A stretch of DNA of 64,000 nt, taken from positions 98,338 through 162,337 of the forward strand of contig JACOSO010000085.1 of the NCBI GenBank assembly GCA_016178785.1, in the 5' to 3' direction. Positions 8,581-17,728 of the stretch are shown piece after piece. This DNA comes from Bacteroidota bacterium (GTDB lineage Bacteria > Bacteroidota > Bacteroidia > Cytophagales > Cyclobacteriaceae). The notes beneath the pieces are model-generated. The model made no database searches. It was given only the letters and a program-made list of their open reading frames with translations, and was not told the DNA's origin. Made by a program: the position numbers and the translations under genes. Position 1 is the stretch's first letter. Every line of letters starts with the position of its first letter.

Positions 8581-9231
8581 CTATTTTATTTTTTTTGTAC
8601 ACCATACCTTGTATGCCAGGCCAAACTCAATCGCATAAAAACGATCACCTAAATCCGCATGTATTTGATGGTAATTCGATTTGTTAATATTTCCACTTAG
8701 AAATACAACTAAGTATTGCCCCGGAGACTTTTCAAAATACTTATTAATTGAAATACCAACGGTATACCCTTTTGAAAATTCAGAGGCAAAACGTTGAGTT
8801 GGATGAGCTAATGAATAGTGAGTCACCAAACCCCCGATGTATGGTTCAAGCGAGAAATTTTTTGACAACTCAATTTTATATCCAATAAAATAAATTCCAT
8901 TGATCAGATGAAAGTCTTGATGAGTGTGTAACGTATATTGATCAAAAAACAAAGAGTCTTTCGAATTCAAAGTGGTAGGGCGGAGGCCGAAGCCACCAAT
9001 GAAATTTTTGTAATAGAAATTTAAACGAATAGCGGGGCTCCAATAATTTCCAAAGTATTTCTCTGTCTTACGATCAAATAAATATTTAGCCGCTCCAGAA
9101 TTTAACTGCACTCCAAAATTAGTGAGCTTATACTTTACAGCATCAACTACTATGGTCTCACTTATTCTTTGCTGAGAATTTGAATAAAAGGAGATGATTC
9201 CAAAAAGTGCAGCGAGTGAAATGATTTTCAT
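8581..9231 (-). CDS. Exported hypothetical protein, outer-membrane barrel-like
   Basis: About 216 residues from the ATG at 9231. Two earlier ATGs at 9240 and 9252 are in frame but would put charge before the signal peptide less well. The signal core is SLAALFGIISFYSN. The mature part has repeated amphipathic strands with aromatic ends (YFGNYWSPAIRLNFYYKNF, GGFGLRP, YFIGYKIELSKNFSLEPYIG, FYAIEFGLAYKVW), as in small outer-membrane beta-barrels. No enzyme motif. It is convergent with the carbonic anhydrase gene, with 30 bases between them. Confidence 0.65.
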   Translation of the reverse strand: MKIISLAALFGIISFYSNSQQRISETIVVDAVKYKLTNFGVQLNSGAAKYLFDRKTEKYFGNYWSPAIRLNFYYKNFIGGFGLRPTTLNSKDSLFFDQYTLHTHQDFHLINGIYFIGYKIELSKNFSLEPYIGGLVTHYSLAHPTQRFASEFSKGYTVGISINKYFEKSPGQYLVVFLSGNINKSNYHQIHADLGDRFYAIEFGLAYKVWCTKKIK

Positions 9232-9388
9232 GGTGAACATACTAAGGTACACTCCTGCAGAACTTACACCGCGTGCCGGGATATGATTTAATTGAAACTT
9301 AAGGTTGCTTTTATCCTGTTTTAATATGTGTTCTCATCTATGGCAGTAAGTTTGATAACTTTGCCAGTTGAAACTTTTGAAGATCCCT

Positions 9389-10075
9389 TTGAAAATTCTC
9401 GTTATCGAAGATGAACAAAAAGTGGCGGCCTTTATTAAAAGCGGCCTGGAGCAGCATGGCCATACTGTGGATCTGGCTTACGATGGATTCATCGGTAAAA
9501 AATTTGTTGCCACCGGAGATTATCATATCATCTTGCTTGACATCATTATACCGGTTGTGAATGGCATCGAATTATGCAAACACATCAAACAGCAAAACCC
9601 CAATCTTCCGGTTCTTATGCTTACCGCGCTTGGTACTACTGCAGACAAAGTAGTTGGGTTTGAAGCAGGTGCTGATGATTATTTGGTTAAGCCATTCGAA
9701 TTTGAAGAGCTTTTAGTTCGAATAAAAGCATTGACCAAGCGAATGGGACAGGTACCCTACCAACCGAATAATACCATTCTCCAGGTGAGTGACCTTAAGC
9801 TTGATCTTGATAAAAAGATTGCCTACCGAGCAGGCAAATCAATTTCCCTTACTGCGAAGGAATTCGACTTGTTGGAATATTTTATGCGTAACGAAGGACG
9901 AGTTATTTCCAAGCCTGAGCTCGCAGAGAAAGTCTGGGAGATCACGTTCGATACAGGCACCAACGTGGTTGAGGTTTATATCAATATTTTAAGAAAAAAA
10001 ATTGATAGGGATTTCATACCAAAGTTACTCCACACTCGTATCGGCTTGGGTTACGTGCTTAACAGCGAGCGATGA
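9389..10075 (+). CDS. OmpR/PhoB-type response regulator
   Basis: About 229 residues. No ATG is available. TTG codons occur at 9368, 9377 and 9389, and the TTG at 9389 gives the canonical opening KILVIEDEQKVAAFIKSGL. Receiver domain: acidic pocket ED near residues 7-8, phospho-acceptor Asp51 (IILLDIIIP), Lys101 (DDYLVKPF). The C-terminal winged-helix domain (about 130-225) ends with HTRIGLGYVL. It overlaps the sensor kinase by 4 bases (ATGA), so the two form one operon. It belongs to the CusR/ArlR-like group; the stimulus is unknown. Confidence 0.93.
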   Translation: MKILVIEDEQKVAAFIKSGLEQHGHTVDLAYDGFIGKKFVATGDYHIILLDIIIPVVNGIELCKHIKQQNPNLPVLMLTALGTTADKVVGFEAGADDYLVKPFEFEELLVRIKALTKRMGQVPYQPNNTILQVSDLKLDLDKKIAYRAGKSISLTAKEFDLLEYFMRNEGRVISKPELAEKVWEITFDTGTNVVEVYINILRKKIDRDFIPKLLHTRIGLGYVLNSER

Positions 10076-11463
10076 ATATCCGCAATAAATTAATAATCCT
10101 GTTTGTTTCTATTGTCGCCCTCATTTCGATAATAACCTCTCTTGCCATCTATTTCTTTGCTTCCGACTACAGGCAAGATGAATTTTACAGGCGCCTTGAA
10201 AACAAAGGAAGAATTACTGCAAAATTATTGATTGAAGTAGACGAGGTGAGTGATGCACTTCTAAAAAAGATTGAAAAGGACAATCCCATAAATCTTTATA
10301 ATGAGAAGATGATCATTTATGATTTTAACAATAAGGTATTGTACAGTTCGGACGAGGAGAGCATAATTAAAGTTGACAAAGGAATTCTGGATAAGGCCAG
10401 GCATGAAGGGCTCGTAAGATTTCAGCAAAACGATTATGAATCAGTGGGATTTTTATATACTGATAAATATGATCGATTTGTGGTGATTGTGGCTGCCATC
10501 GACATCTACGGGTTGACAGCCCTAAAAGACTTGCAGACCATTATGATCGTAGTCTTTGTCGCCAGTATTATCATCATACTTATCTCCGGTTATTTATATG
10601 TGGGCAATGCACTAAAGCCAATTTCTAAAGTAATAAGGGAAGTGGATGACATTTCAGCGACAAGCCTCTACCGGAGAGTCGATGAAGGAAATGGGAACGA
10701 TGAAATTTCCAGGTTGGCCCATACTTTTAACAGTATGCTGGGTCGACTTGAAACGGCATTCACCACTCAAAAACTATTTATCGCCAATGCATCACATGAA
10801 TTAAGAAATCCACTGACAGCGATTCTCGGGCAAATTGATGTTTGTCTCCTTAGCGAAAGGCCGCCACAAGAATATCAGGAGGTTCTCAAATCTTTGAGGG
10901 AGGACATAACCAACCTGAATATCGTTTCCAACAGGCTTTTACTTTTAACTCAGGCAAGCATTGAAGATTCTGAGAAAGGGTTTACCATTCAGCGATCAGA
11001 CCAATTACTTTGGGAAGCCAAGTCTGAGCTAAATGAACTGCACCCTGATTATTTAATCTCAATCGAATTGGATTCATTAATTGACGATGGCTCCAGGCTT
11101 AATGTATTTGCGGATGAGCAGCTGTTAAAAAGTGCCCTCGTAAATATTATGGATAACGGCTGCAAATATTCTAGTGATCATAAAGTCAATGTCAGGTTAT
11201 CCCACGGTTCCGACAACAAAATCATTTTGCAGTTCAAGGATAATGGAGTGGGGATATCGGATGAAGATAAGCCACACATTTTTGAGCCCTTTTACAGAGG
11301 CAAGAATGCTAAAAATATCAAGGGTAATGGCATTGGGTTGTCCCTTGTTTATCGGATAATACGAAGTCACCGGGGAAAGATCGAAATCAATTCATCAGTG
11401 AAATCGGGAACCAATGTTACTGTTACCTTACCCATTGCTAATCATAAGCACCCTGCAGTTTAA
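10072..11463 (+). CDS. HAMP-domain sensor histidine kinase
   Basis: 463 residues. Two membrane helices (about 8-30 and 157-178) enclose a ~125-residue periplasmic sensor. HAMP follows (about 180-230), then the H-box with His242 (ASHELRNPLTAI), N-box (NIMDNGCKYS), G1 (DNGVGI) and G2 (GNGIGLSLV). Architecture matches CusS/ArlS-like kinases. It autophosphorylates His242 and passes phosphate to the upstream overlapping regulator. The periplasmic part shows no metal-binding cluster I can name, so the signal is open. Confidence 0.93.
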   Translation: MNIRNKLIILFVSIVALISIITSLAIYFFASDYRQDEFYRRLENKGRITAKLLIEVDEVSDALLKKIEKDNPINLYNEKMIIYDFNNKVLYSSDEESIIKVDKGILDKARHEGLVRFQQNDYESVGFLYTDKYDRFVVIVAAIDIYGLTALKDLQTIMIVVFVASIIIILISGYLYVGNALKPISKVIREVDDISATSLYRRVDEGNGNDEISRLAHTFNSMLGRLETAFTTQKLFIANASHELRNPLTAILGQIDVCLLSERPPQEYQEVLKSLREDITNLNIVSNRLLLLTQASIEDSEKGFTIQRSDQLLWEAKSELNELHPDYLISIELDSLIDDGSRLNVFADEQLLKSALVNIMDNGCKYSSDHKVNVRLSHGSDNKIILQFKDNGVGISDEDKPHIFEPFYRGKNAKNIKGNGIGLSLVYRIIRSHRGKIEINSSVKSGTNVTVTLPIANHKHPAV

Positions 11464-11535
11464 GTCAATTTTAATTTGACATTAATCTCAGATTTATCTG
11501 GCTGTCGTTACTTGCAATAGGTCTGAAATGTAATT

Positions 11536-11763
11536 ATGAAAAAATTTCTGCTTCCTATTTTAGTTTTACTCCTCTCAGTAGGCATTGCCGGCATATTAGG
11601 TTTTAATATTGGTGTAAATTTTGTAAACGAGAATATTATAATTAACCATTCAGAAGGCTCAACTTATACTTCAAAAGTATTGCACATTCTGTCGGCTTTT
11701 CTTTTAGTAGTTTGTATTGCGGCATCACATTTCAGTACTTTAAAAGTCAATAAGCCTGAATAA
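11536..11763 (+). CDS. Small two-helix membrane protein
   Basis: 75 residues with two hydrophobic segments (about 4-27, LLPILVLLLSVGIAGILGF, and 47-66, VLHILSAFLLVVCIAA), short polar linker and lysine-rich end. Probably an inner-membrane protein. It starts 73 bases after the sensor kinase on the same strand and could be a target or accessory of that two-component system; no family recognised. Its last 17 bases overlap the decayed ArsR frame on the other strand. Confidence 0.55.
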   Translation: MKKFLLPILVLLLSVGIAGILGFNIGVNFVNENIIINHSEGSTYTSKVLHILSAFLLVVCIAASHFSTLKVNKPE

Positions 11764-11998
11764 TAAACACCTTGCTGTTCTTCACAAATAAAAGCGGATT
11801 GGTTTTTAATTGGTTTCGCAATTTGAATTGTGCCTGCTTGATGAGCTGACAATCGGTGAGTATTTTAATATGCTTCGATGGGGCTTGTCGGCTGGAGTCA
11901 AAGTGATCGACCAGAGCATTAGGTGTCGGCTTGTAAAGCAATAAGGCCAATGATGGCCCGTCTAGGGGCGCAATTGCTTGGAATACATCGCGTCTCAT
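11747..11998 (-). pseudogene. Decayed ArsR-family regulator (two frameshifts)
   Basis: The frame opens with [10 protein letters not shown], identical in style to the intact ArsR gene at 46892-47215 ([16 protein letters not shown]). After IA the similarity continues in another frame (PRRAIIGLIALQA) for about 45 bases, then returns to the first frame as TPNALVDHFDSSRQAPSKHIKILTDCQL. Two compensating indels near 11970 and 11920 explain this. Beyond about 11840 the dimerisation half has lost similarity. A recognisable winged-helix gene of the stand-alone ArsR type is therefore present but broken. No SRPBCC partner remains beside it. Confidence 0.7.
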
Positions 11999-12151
11999 GG
12001 TGTTGGGTTAGTTATATTGGCAATCAATCGGTTGCAACTATATACAACATCTTTCACATATTCCTGAATTGAAGGTTTTCATGAAAAGCAAAAACGGGTC
12101 ATGAATGTATGTTGGTTAAAACGTGGGCTGGGTGTTATGAAGTTGGAGTGC

Positions 12152-12958
12152 TCAGTTTTTCTTCGGATCGCGGATCAGAATTTCAACCCGCCTGTTCTTG
12201 CCTCTGCCTTCCTCAGTTTCATTACCACTGACTGGCCGTGAGCTACCATACCCTTCAAAGAGAATTTTTTCATCACTAACCCCTTTGTTAATCAGGTACT
12301 GGGCAACAACTTCGGCCCTTTGTGCGGACAGAGTCACATTATGACGTTCATTTCCGGTGTTGTCGGTATGGCCTGAAACGCTGACCTCAAGAACCGAGTG
12401 GGTTAGTAGAAACTTACTGAGAGAATCCAATTGGGAAAAATGTTTTTCTTTTAGTTTGTAGCTATCTCGTTCAAACAAAAATTCGCTCAACGTGATCAGG
12501 CTATCTGCTTTTAGTATCGGGGGCTTAACACCGGGCACGGGTTTTGTACTTGCGATTCGTACTGTATCTTTTACTATCACGATAGTATCTCGCTTTTGTT
12601 TTGTGATTGGTACGGGAATTATGCTCTTATAAGCACCCCTCTTTGCATTTTTTGCAATTCGTTTTTTGAATGCCTTAAAACTGATGGCACGTAATGTTGT
12701 TCTTCGCCCAATCATTTTGCGACACGGATAGTTAAAACAAACTATTTTCTGAAAGAAGTTATGCGGCTTTGAGCGTGCCAGCGCCCATTGATTTTTTTCA
12801 GGCAGGTGAGACACCACCCAGGGTGTTGTTGGATTGCCGTACTCGCGACCAACATTCACCGGAACAAATGGACGCGTGACGCACGAACCCAGGAGTGCGG
12901 CAAGAGATAGGATAAGTAAGACGAGTCTTAAGGAACATGAGTAAGAGGAAGAGCTCAT
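12152..12958 (-). CDS. OmpA-family lipoprotein
   Basis: 268 residues. Lipoprotein signal with lipobox LLGSC (Cys26). Residues ~27-150 are basic and low in recognisable features. From about 155 the OmpA-like peptidoglycan-binding domain begins: FERDSYKLKEKHFSQLD, the core SVSGHTDNTGNERHNVTLS, and the closing GKNRRVEI. The Asp and Arg of the last two motifs bind diaminopimelate. It anchors the outer membrane to the cell wall. Monocistronic; the next gene upstream diverges. Confidence 0.9.
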   Translation of the reverse strand: MSSSSYSCSLRLVLLILSLAALLGSCVTRPFVPVNVGREYGNPTTPWVVSHLPEKNQWALARSKPHNFFQKIVCFNYPCRKMIGRRTTLRAISFKAFKKRIAKNAKRGAYKSIIPVPITKQKRDTIVIVKDTVRIASTKPVPGVKPPILKADSLITLSEFLFERDSYKLKEKHFSQLDSLSKFLLTHSVLEVSVSGHTDNTGNERHNVTLSAQRAEVVAQYLINKGVSDEKILFEGYGSSRPVSGNETEEGRGKNRRVEILIRDPKKN

Positions 12959-13110
12959 CTATTCAATTATCACAAAAGCTAACGGGACTACTTGCATCGA
13001 ATTGTGTACCAGAGGCAATGTTTTATTGGAGCACCGTTCCTTAAGGGCGACCAACATTAACTATTGGAGCAACAGATATACAGAAACGCTCTTCCTCACG
13101 TTAACTTTAA

Positions 13111-13766
13111 ATGAAACTCCTCCTGACCTTTGGCATTGTATTTTTTGTAAACGATTGTTTTGCTCAACCACACAACTCTCCGGAATTCTATTTTAAAGCC
13201 AAGCGAAAGAAAATTGCTGTCATTATGAAGGCAGCTGACTTTCGACCGAATGAGGTGATTGCTGATGTTGGAGCGGGCGAGGGGTGGTTTGATGCGGCCC
13301 TTGGTGTTCATGTGGATAGTTTACATTTCAATCTGGAAGAACTCGATAGCGCGTCTATCAAAAACGGAAAGTTAAAAGAAGCTATCACTGCTTATTCTAA
13401 AATAAAAGCCAGGCCCATAACCTGCACCTACATACAGACGGTTGGTTCTAAGAAGAGCACCAAGTTGCCAAGTGATTCTTTTGACAAGGTTCTCCTCATT
13501 GACTCGTATCATCACCTTGACTTCCGAGATGAGATGATTGCTGATATAAAGAGGATATGAAAGCCCATGGAAAGCTGGTGGTGTATGAAGCTGTTGCGCG
13601 GAAGCCGGGAGAAAAATACAGATCTTGTAAGTCAATTATCTATACGCGTGAGCAAATCATTGAGACTTTTGCAAAAAATGGATTTCAACTGGATCAGGTT
13701 TATAAGACAGTTAATAGTAACCGCTCGAGGGTTAGGGTCTTTACATTCTATAAAAAGGGAGATTAG
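13111..13766 (+). pseudogene. Exported SAM-dependent methyltransferase split by a frameshift
   Basis: The first frame (13111-13560) encodes a signal peptide (LLLTFGIVFFVNDCFAQ) and a class I methyltransferase start: motif I VIADVGAGEGWF, then DKVLLIDSYHHL. It stops at TGA 13558-13560 after IADIKRI. The second frame (13557-13766) starts with ATG overlapping that stop and continues the same domain (MKAHGKLVVYEAV, later FAKNGFQLDQVYKT). One missing base near 13556 would join them as RI-M-KAHGKL, the usual post-motif linker. Either the gene is newly broken, the base is a sequencing error, or ATGA-coupled translation makes two chains. Signal-bearing methyltransferases of this shape occur in Bacteroidota; substrate unknown. 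Confidence 0.7.
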
Positions 13767-13799
13767 TTGATGGCTTGAAAATTATTCAACCTAAAAATG

Positions 13800-13840
13800 A
13801 AAACGGGAACTACAATTGCTTGCAGTTCCCGTTTTGTTTT
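13800..13840 (+). terminator. Rho-independent terminator
   Basis: A 12-bp perfect stem AAAACGGGAACT / AGTTCCCGTTTT (13800-13811 and 13824-13835) with a 12-nt loop is followed by TTTTGTTTT. It lies 30 bases after the methyltransferase end and would stop that transcript. The A/T-flanked stem could also work in reverse for the opposite strand. Confidence 0.85.
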
Positions 13841-13879
13841 GCCATCGACCGTAGTCTTTGTAAAACGCTAACTCTCGTA

Positions 13880-14173
13880 TCATAAAACCAAAACTTGCCT
13901 CAACTGTCTTGCGACAGCCGTTCTGGGTCTTGTGCCGTTGGCAGTTACCCGAAGGCCCTTACCGTGAGCACAATCTGTTAACTCCGGATTTTTTGTCAAC
14001 CACTTTCCAGAGAAAGTAATCTTTTGTTTTCCGGTGTTTACTGATCTGTTTGTCAGTGACTGAATTAGTGATATGAAGATATGTTGTAGAGTCTCATCTG
14101 CATAATATTTTAAGAAAAAGTACTCAACAACTTTCCAACGAAGTTGTTCACAAAAATTTATGCGATTGCTTAC
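13880..14173 (-). other. Open frame without start codon, possible gene remnant
   Basis: On the minus strand 97 codons are open between a stop at 14174-14176 and TGA at 13880-13882, with no ATG. The translation looks protein-like: EQLRWKVVEYFFLKYYADE, then ITFSGKWLTKNPELTD and a basic tail RTAVARQLRQVLVL. The SGKWL block faintly recalls SymE-type toxins, but the rest does not match, and I would not name it. It occupies most of the 570-base gap before the serine hydrolase. Confidence 0.25.
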
Positions 14174-14343
14174 TTATTTTTAGCTCGATGTGGATAAATG
14201 AAAACTGATGTGGGTAAAGTTAGATACAATTCCTCGCAGGAAATCAATAGAATTCAATACGTGCAGGTTTTACTTTATTGATTACTACAGTTGTAGTTTC
14301 AGATATCATTTTTCTCAAGTCGATTTGCGGTGAAAGATGCCTA

Positions 14344-15723
14344 TTATTCTAAGCTTCGGATTATTTCAGAGACGAATTTATTCATGTCGAAGTCCGTTTT
14401 GGTGAGGCCGAGTCTTACGACCACCAATTTCTTTGACGGTACAATAAAAATATTCTGACCTTCGAATCCCTCTGCGAGATAGGCATCAACAGGAACATCC
14501 GGATAGGGGCGGTTGGATGGATTATTTTTCTCTCCGGCATTGGTCCACCACTGTGCCCCGTATTGTCCTTGCTTGGCGCCAACCGGAGGAGTGAATGAAA
14601 ACTTCACCCAACCTTCAGGAAGAATACGTTCCCCATTCCAGATACCATCATTAGAATAGAGCAAACCAAAACGCGCGAAATCACGGGCAGTTGCAAAAGA
14701 ATAGGAAGAGCCAACAAAGGTGCCACCTGCATCGGGCTCCAGCACAATGCTGTGCATTCCTATTTTGCTAAATAATTCTTTGTAAGGAAATTGATAATAA
14801 TTTTCGTCACCTACTTTTTCACGAACAATTCGCGAGATGATATTGGTGGTGCCGCTGGAATATTCAAACACCTCTCCCGGTTTGGATTCAAGTTTGGATT
14901 CGGCAGCATAGACGCCCATATCTTTTTTCTTGAAGAGCATGTTGGTAGCGCCACTGGGGCCGCCATAGTTTTCTTCCCACTTAAGTCCGCTGCTCATGTG
15001 CATCATATCAGCCAGGGTTATGTTTTTTCGGACGTCATTCTTCCAGGCTACAACAGGTGTCGGATCTTCCAGTTTTAATTTTCCTTGCCTTACCAAAATT
15101 CCCACAAGAGCGTTAGTAATACTCTTGGTCATTGACCAGCCAATCTGCTTTGAGTTTCTGTCAAAGCCGGTTGCATATTTTTCTCCCACAAGAATTCCAT
15201 CATACAAAACAACCACTGCGCGCGTTCTTTTTTGCTTAGCCTTAATGGTATCCGTCTCGACAAATGCATTACTTATTGCTGTTTGCAATTTTTCCTTGTT
15301 GATTTTTTCTGAGATCGTGTCGGGTAATTTGTCTCCTTGTGGCCAGGCAATAGAATCTGTATTTATTTTTTGCCTTCGATACAAATTCATTTTCTGATTT
15401 CGCAATCCATCTTCACTCATCTCTACAATTAGAGTGCAACCGAGTCCTTTACGAAACACTGCTTTTCTTTTGGCCAGGCCAAAGACACTTCCTGTGGAAG
15501 AAGAATCTTTATAGTCAACAGCGAATGATCCATACTTGAGAGGAGTGCTGTTCAGTTCATTTTCGATTACATTTTTCGGATCACGACCCGCGATGAAAAC
15601 GCACGAACAAATGTCTTTCGCTCCATAACCGCTAAGTATTGGAAGCGCTCGCCAGGCATACTGTGCTGCATACACTATTATAATAAGGAGTATAGTTAAG
15701 AGCGTGCGTTTGAAGATTTTCAC
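14344..15723 (-). CDS. Membrane-anchored serine hydrolase (class C beta-lactamase family)
   Basis: 459 residues. An N-terminal hydrophobic segment (about 7-22) anchors or exports it. The beta-lactamase/penicillin-binding fold starts near 165. Catalytic SxxK is SMTK at 197-200, and the second motif is Tyr288 in EYSSG (YxN replaced by YSS). The late motif region reads VVVRLGLTK. The ~140-residue N-terminal extension before the fold (with SCVFIAGRDP) is a feature of a subfamily of Bacteroidota esterase-like proteins. Likely esterase or D-aminopeptidase in the periplasm rather than a true beta-lactamase. Monocistronic. Confidence 0.85.
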   Translation of the reverse strand: MKIFKRTLLTILLIIIVYAAQYAWRALPILSGYGAKDICSCVFIAGRDPKNVIENELNSTPLKYGSFAVDYKDSSSTGSVFGLAKRKAVFRKGLGCTLIVEMSEDGLRNQKMNLYRRQKINTDSIAWPQGDKLPDTISEKINKEKLQTAISNAFVETDTIKAKQKRTRAVVVLYDGILVGEKYATGFDRNSKQIGWSMTKSITNALVGILVRQGKLKLEDPTPVVAWKNDVRKNITLADMMHMSSGLKWEENYGGPSGATNMLFKKKDMGVYAAESKLESKPGEVFEYSSGTTNIISRIVREKVGDENYYQFPYKELFSKIGMHSIVLEPDAGGTFVGSSYSFATARDFARFGLLYSNDGIWNGERILPEGWVKFSFTPPVGAKQGQYGAQWWTNAGEKNNPSNRPYPDVPVDAYLAEGFEGQNIFIVPSKKLVVVRLGLTKTDFDMNKFVSEIIRSLE

Positions 15724-15929
15724 GATGATGTTTAGTTAAGTCGAGAAAATTAGCAAAAGCATTTACTCTCGGCAAGCAAAGAGCGAATTGAGTTTCGAGG
15801 ATCAGGTTGTTTCGTGAAGATCAATACATACAGTATAATGTTTGGTCGGGCTATAAAGCAATCGTCAAATAGAGAAGTCATTAGCACGCCCCTCTTTTAT
15901 TAACTACCTTTGCGCCTTAATAATAAGTA

Positions 15930-17657
15930 ATGAAATCATTTGATGCCCTGGGACTCTCCGGGGAACTGGTGGAATCAATCCGCCAATTGGGCTTTGAAAC
16001 GCCCACACCCATTCAGGAAAAAGCAATTCCCATCTTGCTTCAGGGCGATACCGACTTGGTTGGACTCGCTCAAACAGGAACTGGCAAGACTGCAGCCTTT
16101 GGTTTGCCATTGATTCAACTAGTCGATGAAAAAAACCGCTCCACGCAAGCGTTGATAGTAGCGCCAACACGTGAACTAAGTGTGCAAATCACCAGCGACC
16201 TCGAACGGTTTATGGTTAAAGTGAAGCGCCTTAATATTGTTACTGTCTATGGTGGTGCCAGTATTTCGGATCAGATACGCAAAGTGCGTCAGGGGGCACA
16301 GATTATTGTTGCTACTCCAGGTCGTTTGATCGACTTGCTTTCTCGAAAGGTAGTTGACCTCACCCATATTCAATTTGTAGTACTCGATGAAGCCGATGAG
16401 ATGCTGAACATGGGCTTCAAAGAAGATATTGACGATATCCTCTCAACAACTCCGGACAGCAAAAAAGTATGGCTCTTCTCGGCTACGATGCCTCGCGAAG
16501 TGCGCGAGATTGCCAGCAACTACATGAGCAACCCGAAAGAGCTCACCATGGAAGGCCGCCAGTCGGGCAATGAAAATATCGACCATCAGTTTGTCGTTGT
16601 TGATGATCGCGACAAGTATCTCGCATTGAAACGTTTTGTGGATTATACGCCCGATATTTTTGGTGTTATATTTTGCCGCACCAAAGTGGATACTCAAAAA
16701 ATTGCCGAACATCTAATCAAAGACGGCTACAATGCCGATTCACTCCATGGCGATCTTACACAAGCTCAGCGCGATCGTGTGATGAAGAATTTCAAAAATA
16801 AGACCTTGCAGATTCTTGTTGCAACTGATGTGGCTGCACGTGGTATTGATGTGAACAACATCACACACGTGATCCACATGAACATGCCTGACGAGATGGA
16901 ATTCTATACGCACAGAAGCGGTCGTACCGCACGAGCCGGCAAAAAGGGAATTTCCCTGGCCATCGTTTCCAAGAAAGAAGTCGGGCGCATCAGTCAAGTA
17001 GAAAAAAGTTTGAAGAGGAAGTTCACCAAAATGCTTGTGCCCACAGGCGATGAAGTATGTCAGCAAAAGATTGTTGGCCTTGTTCACAAAGTGCGTCATG
17101 TGGAAGTGAACGAAGAAGAAATCGATTCATTCTTACCAGAAGTTTATCATGAGCTAAAAGACCTGAGTAAAGAAGACATCATCAAGCGTTTTGCATCGAT
17201 AGAGTTTAATCGGTTTTTGGAATACTACCGAGACGCGCGCGACCTTAATAAATCAGAAAAGAAAACATTTTTTGATGACGGAGGTAGTGGCTCAGAAGGA
17301 GCTTACTCTACTGGCGACCGCATCTTTATCAATATTGGAAAGATGGATGGTCTCGAAAAAGGAACATTGCTTGCGATGATTTGCGATTATGGTGATGTGC
17401 GCAAAGACAAAGTAGGTAAAATTGATTTGAAGGGCGCCTACTCTTTCTTTGAAGTCGAGAAAGAATTCACCGATCAAATCATGAAAGGCTTTGAAGGCGT
17501 AGAAGTTCGCGGCCGAAAAGTAAGGTTGGAAATGACAGGAGGCAGACGTGAAAGAAGTTCCGATAATGGAGATGGAGGCGGAAAGAAGCGAAGATTCTCC
17601 GGCAAGAAACGTGAAGAATTTTGGGGAGGCAAGAAGAAATCATCAAAGAGGTATTGA
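15930..17657 (+). CDS. DEAD-box ATP-dependent RNA helicase with DbpA-type RNA-binding domain
   Basis: 575 residues. All helicase motifs are present: Q-motif TPIQEKAIP, Walker A AQTGTGKT (48-55), PTRELS, TPGR, DEAD (about 153-156), SAT, and in domain 2 the ATDVAARGID and HRSGRTARAGKKG motifs. From about 455 a DbpA-like RNA-binding domain follows (FINIGKMDGLEKGTLLAMI) and the protein ends in a basic Gly/Arg/Lys-rich tail. This is the layout of DeaD/CsdA proteins, which unwind RNA in ribosome assembly and cold adaptation. Monocistronic, convergent with the PLP-enzyme gene. Confidence 0.93.
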   Translation: MKSFDALGLSGELVESIRQLGFETPTPIQEKAIPILLQGDTDLVGLAQTGTGKTAAFGLPLIQLVDEKNRSTQALIVAPTRELSVQITSDLERFMVKVKRLNIVTVYGGASISDQIRKVRQGAQIIVATPGRLIDLLSRKVVDLTHIQFVVLDEADEMLNMGFKEDIDDILSTTPDSKKVWLFSATMPREVREIASNYMSNPKELTMEGRQSGNENIDHQFVVVDDRDKYLALKRFVDYTPDIFGVIFCRTKVDTQKIAEHLIKDGYNADSLHGDLTQAQRDRVMKNFKNKTLQILVATDVAARGIDVNNITHVIHMNMPDEMEFYTHRSGRTARAGKKGISLAIVSKKEVGRISQVEKSLKRKFTKMLVPTGDEVCQQKIVGLVHKVRHVEVNEEEIDSFLPEVYHELKDLSKEDIIKRFASIEFNRFLEYYRDARDLNKSEKKTFFDDGGSGSEGAYSTGDRIFINIGKMDGLEKGTLLAMICDYGDVRKDKVGKIDLKGAYSFFEVEKEFTDQIMKGFEGVEVRGRKVRLEMTGGRRERSSDNGDGGGKKRRFSGKKREEFWGGKKKSSKRY

Positions 17658-17728
17658 AGTAGTCGATAGTCCATTATCTATAGTTATTGTTGATGAATTC
17701 GTTCGATAGGGAAAAAGTTAAGTAAAGC

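Noticed and set aside
14344..15723. True class C beta-lactamase resistance gene
   Set aside because: It has SxxK and a Tyr motif but YSS in place of YxN and a long N-terminal extension; family kinship is with esterase/peptidase-like proteins.
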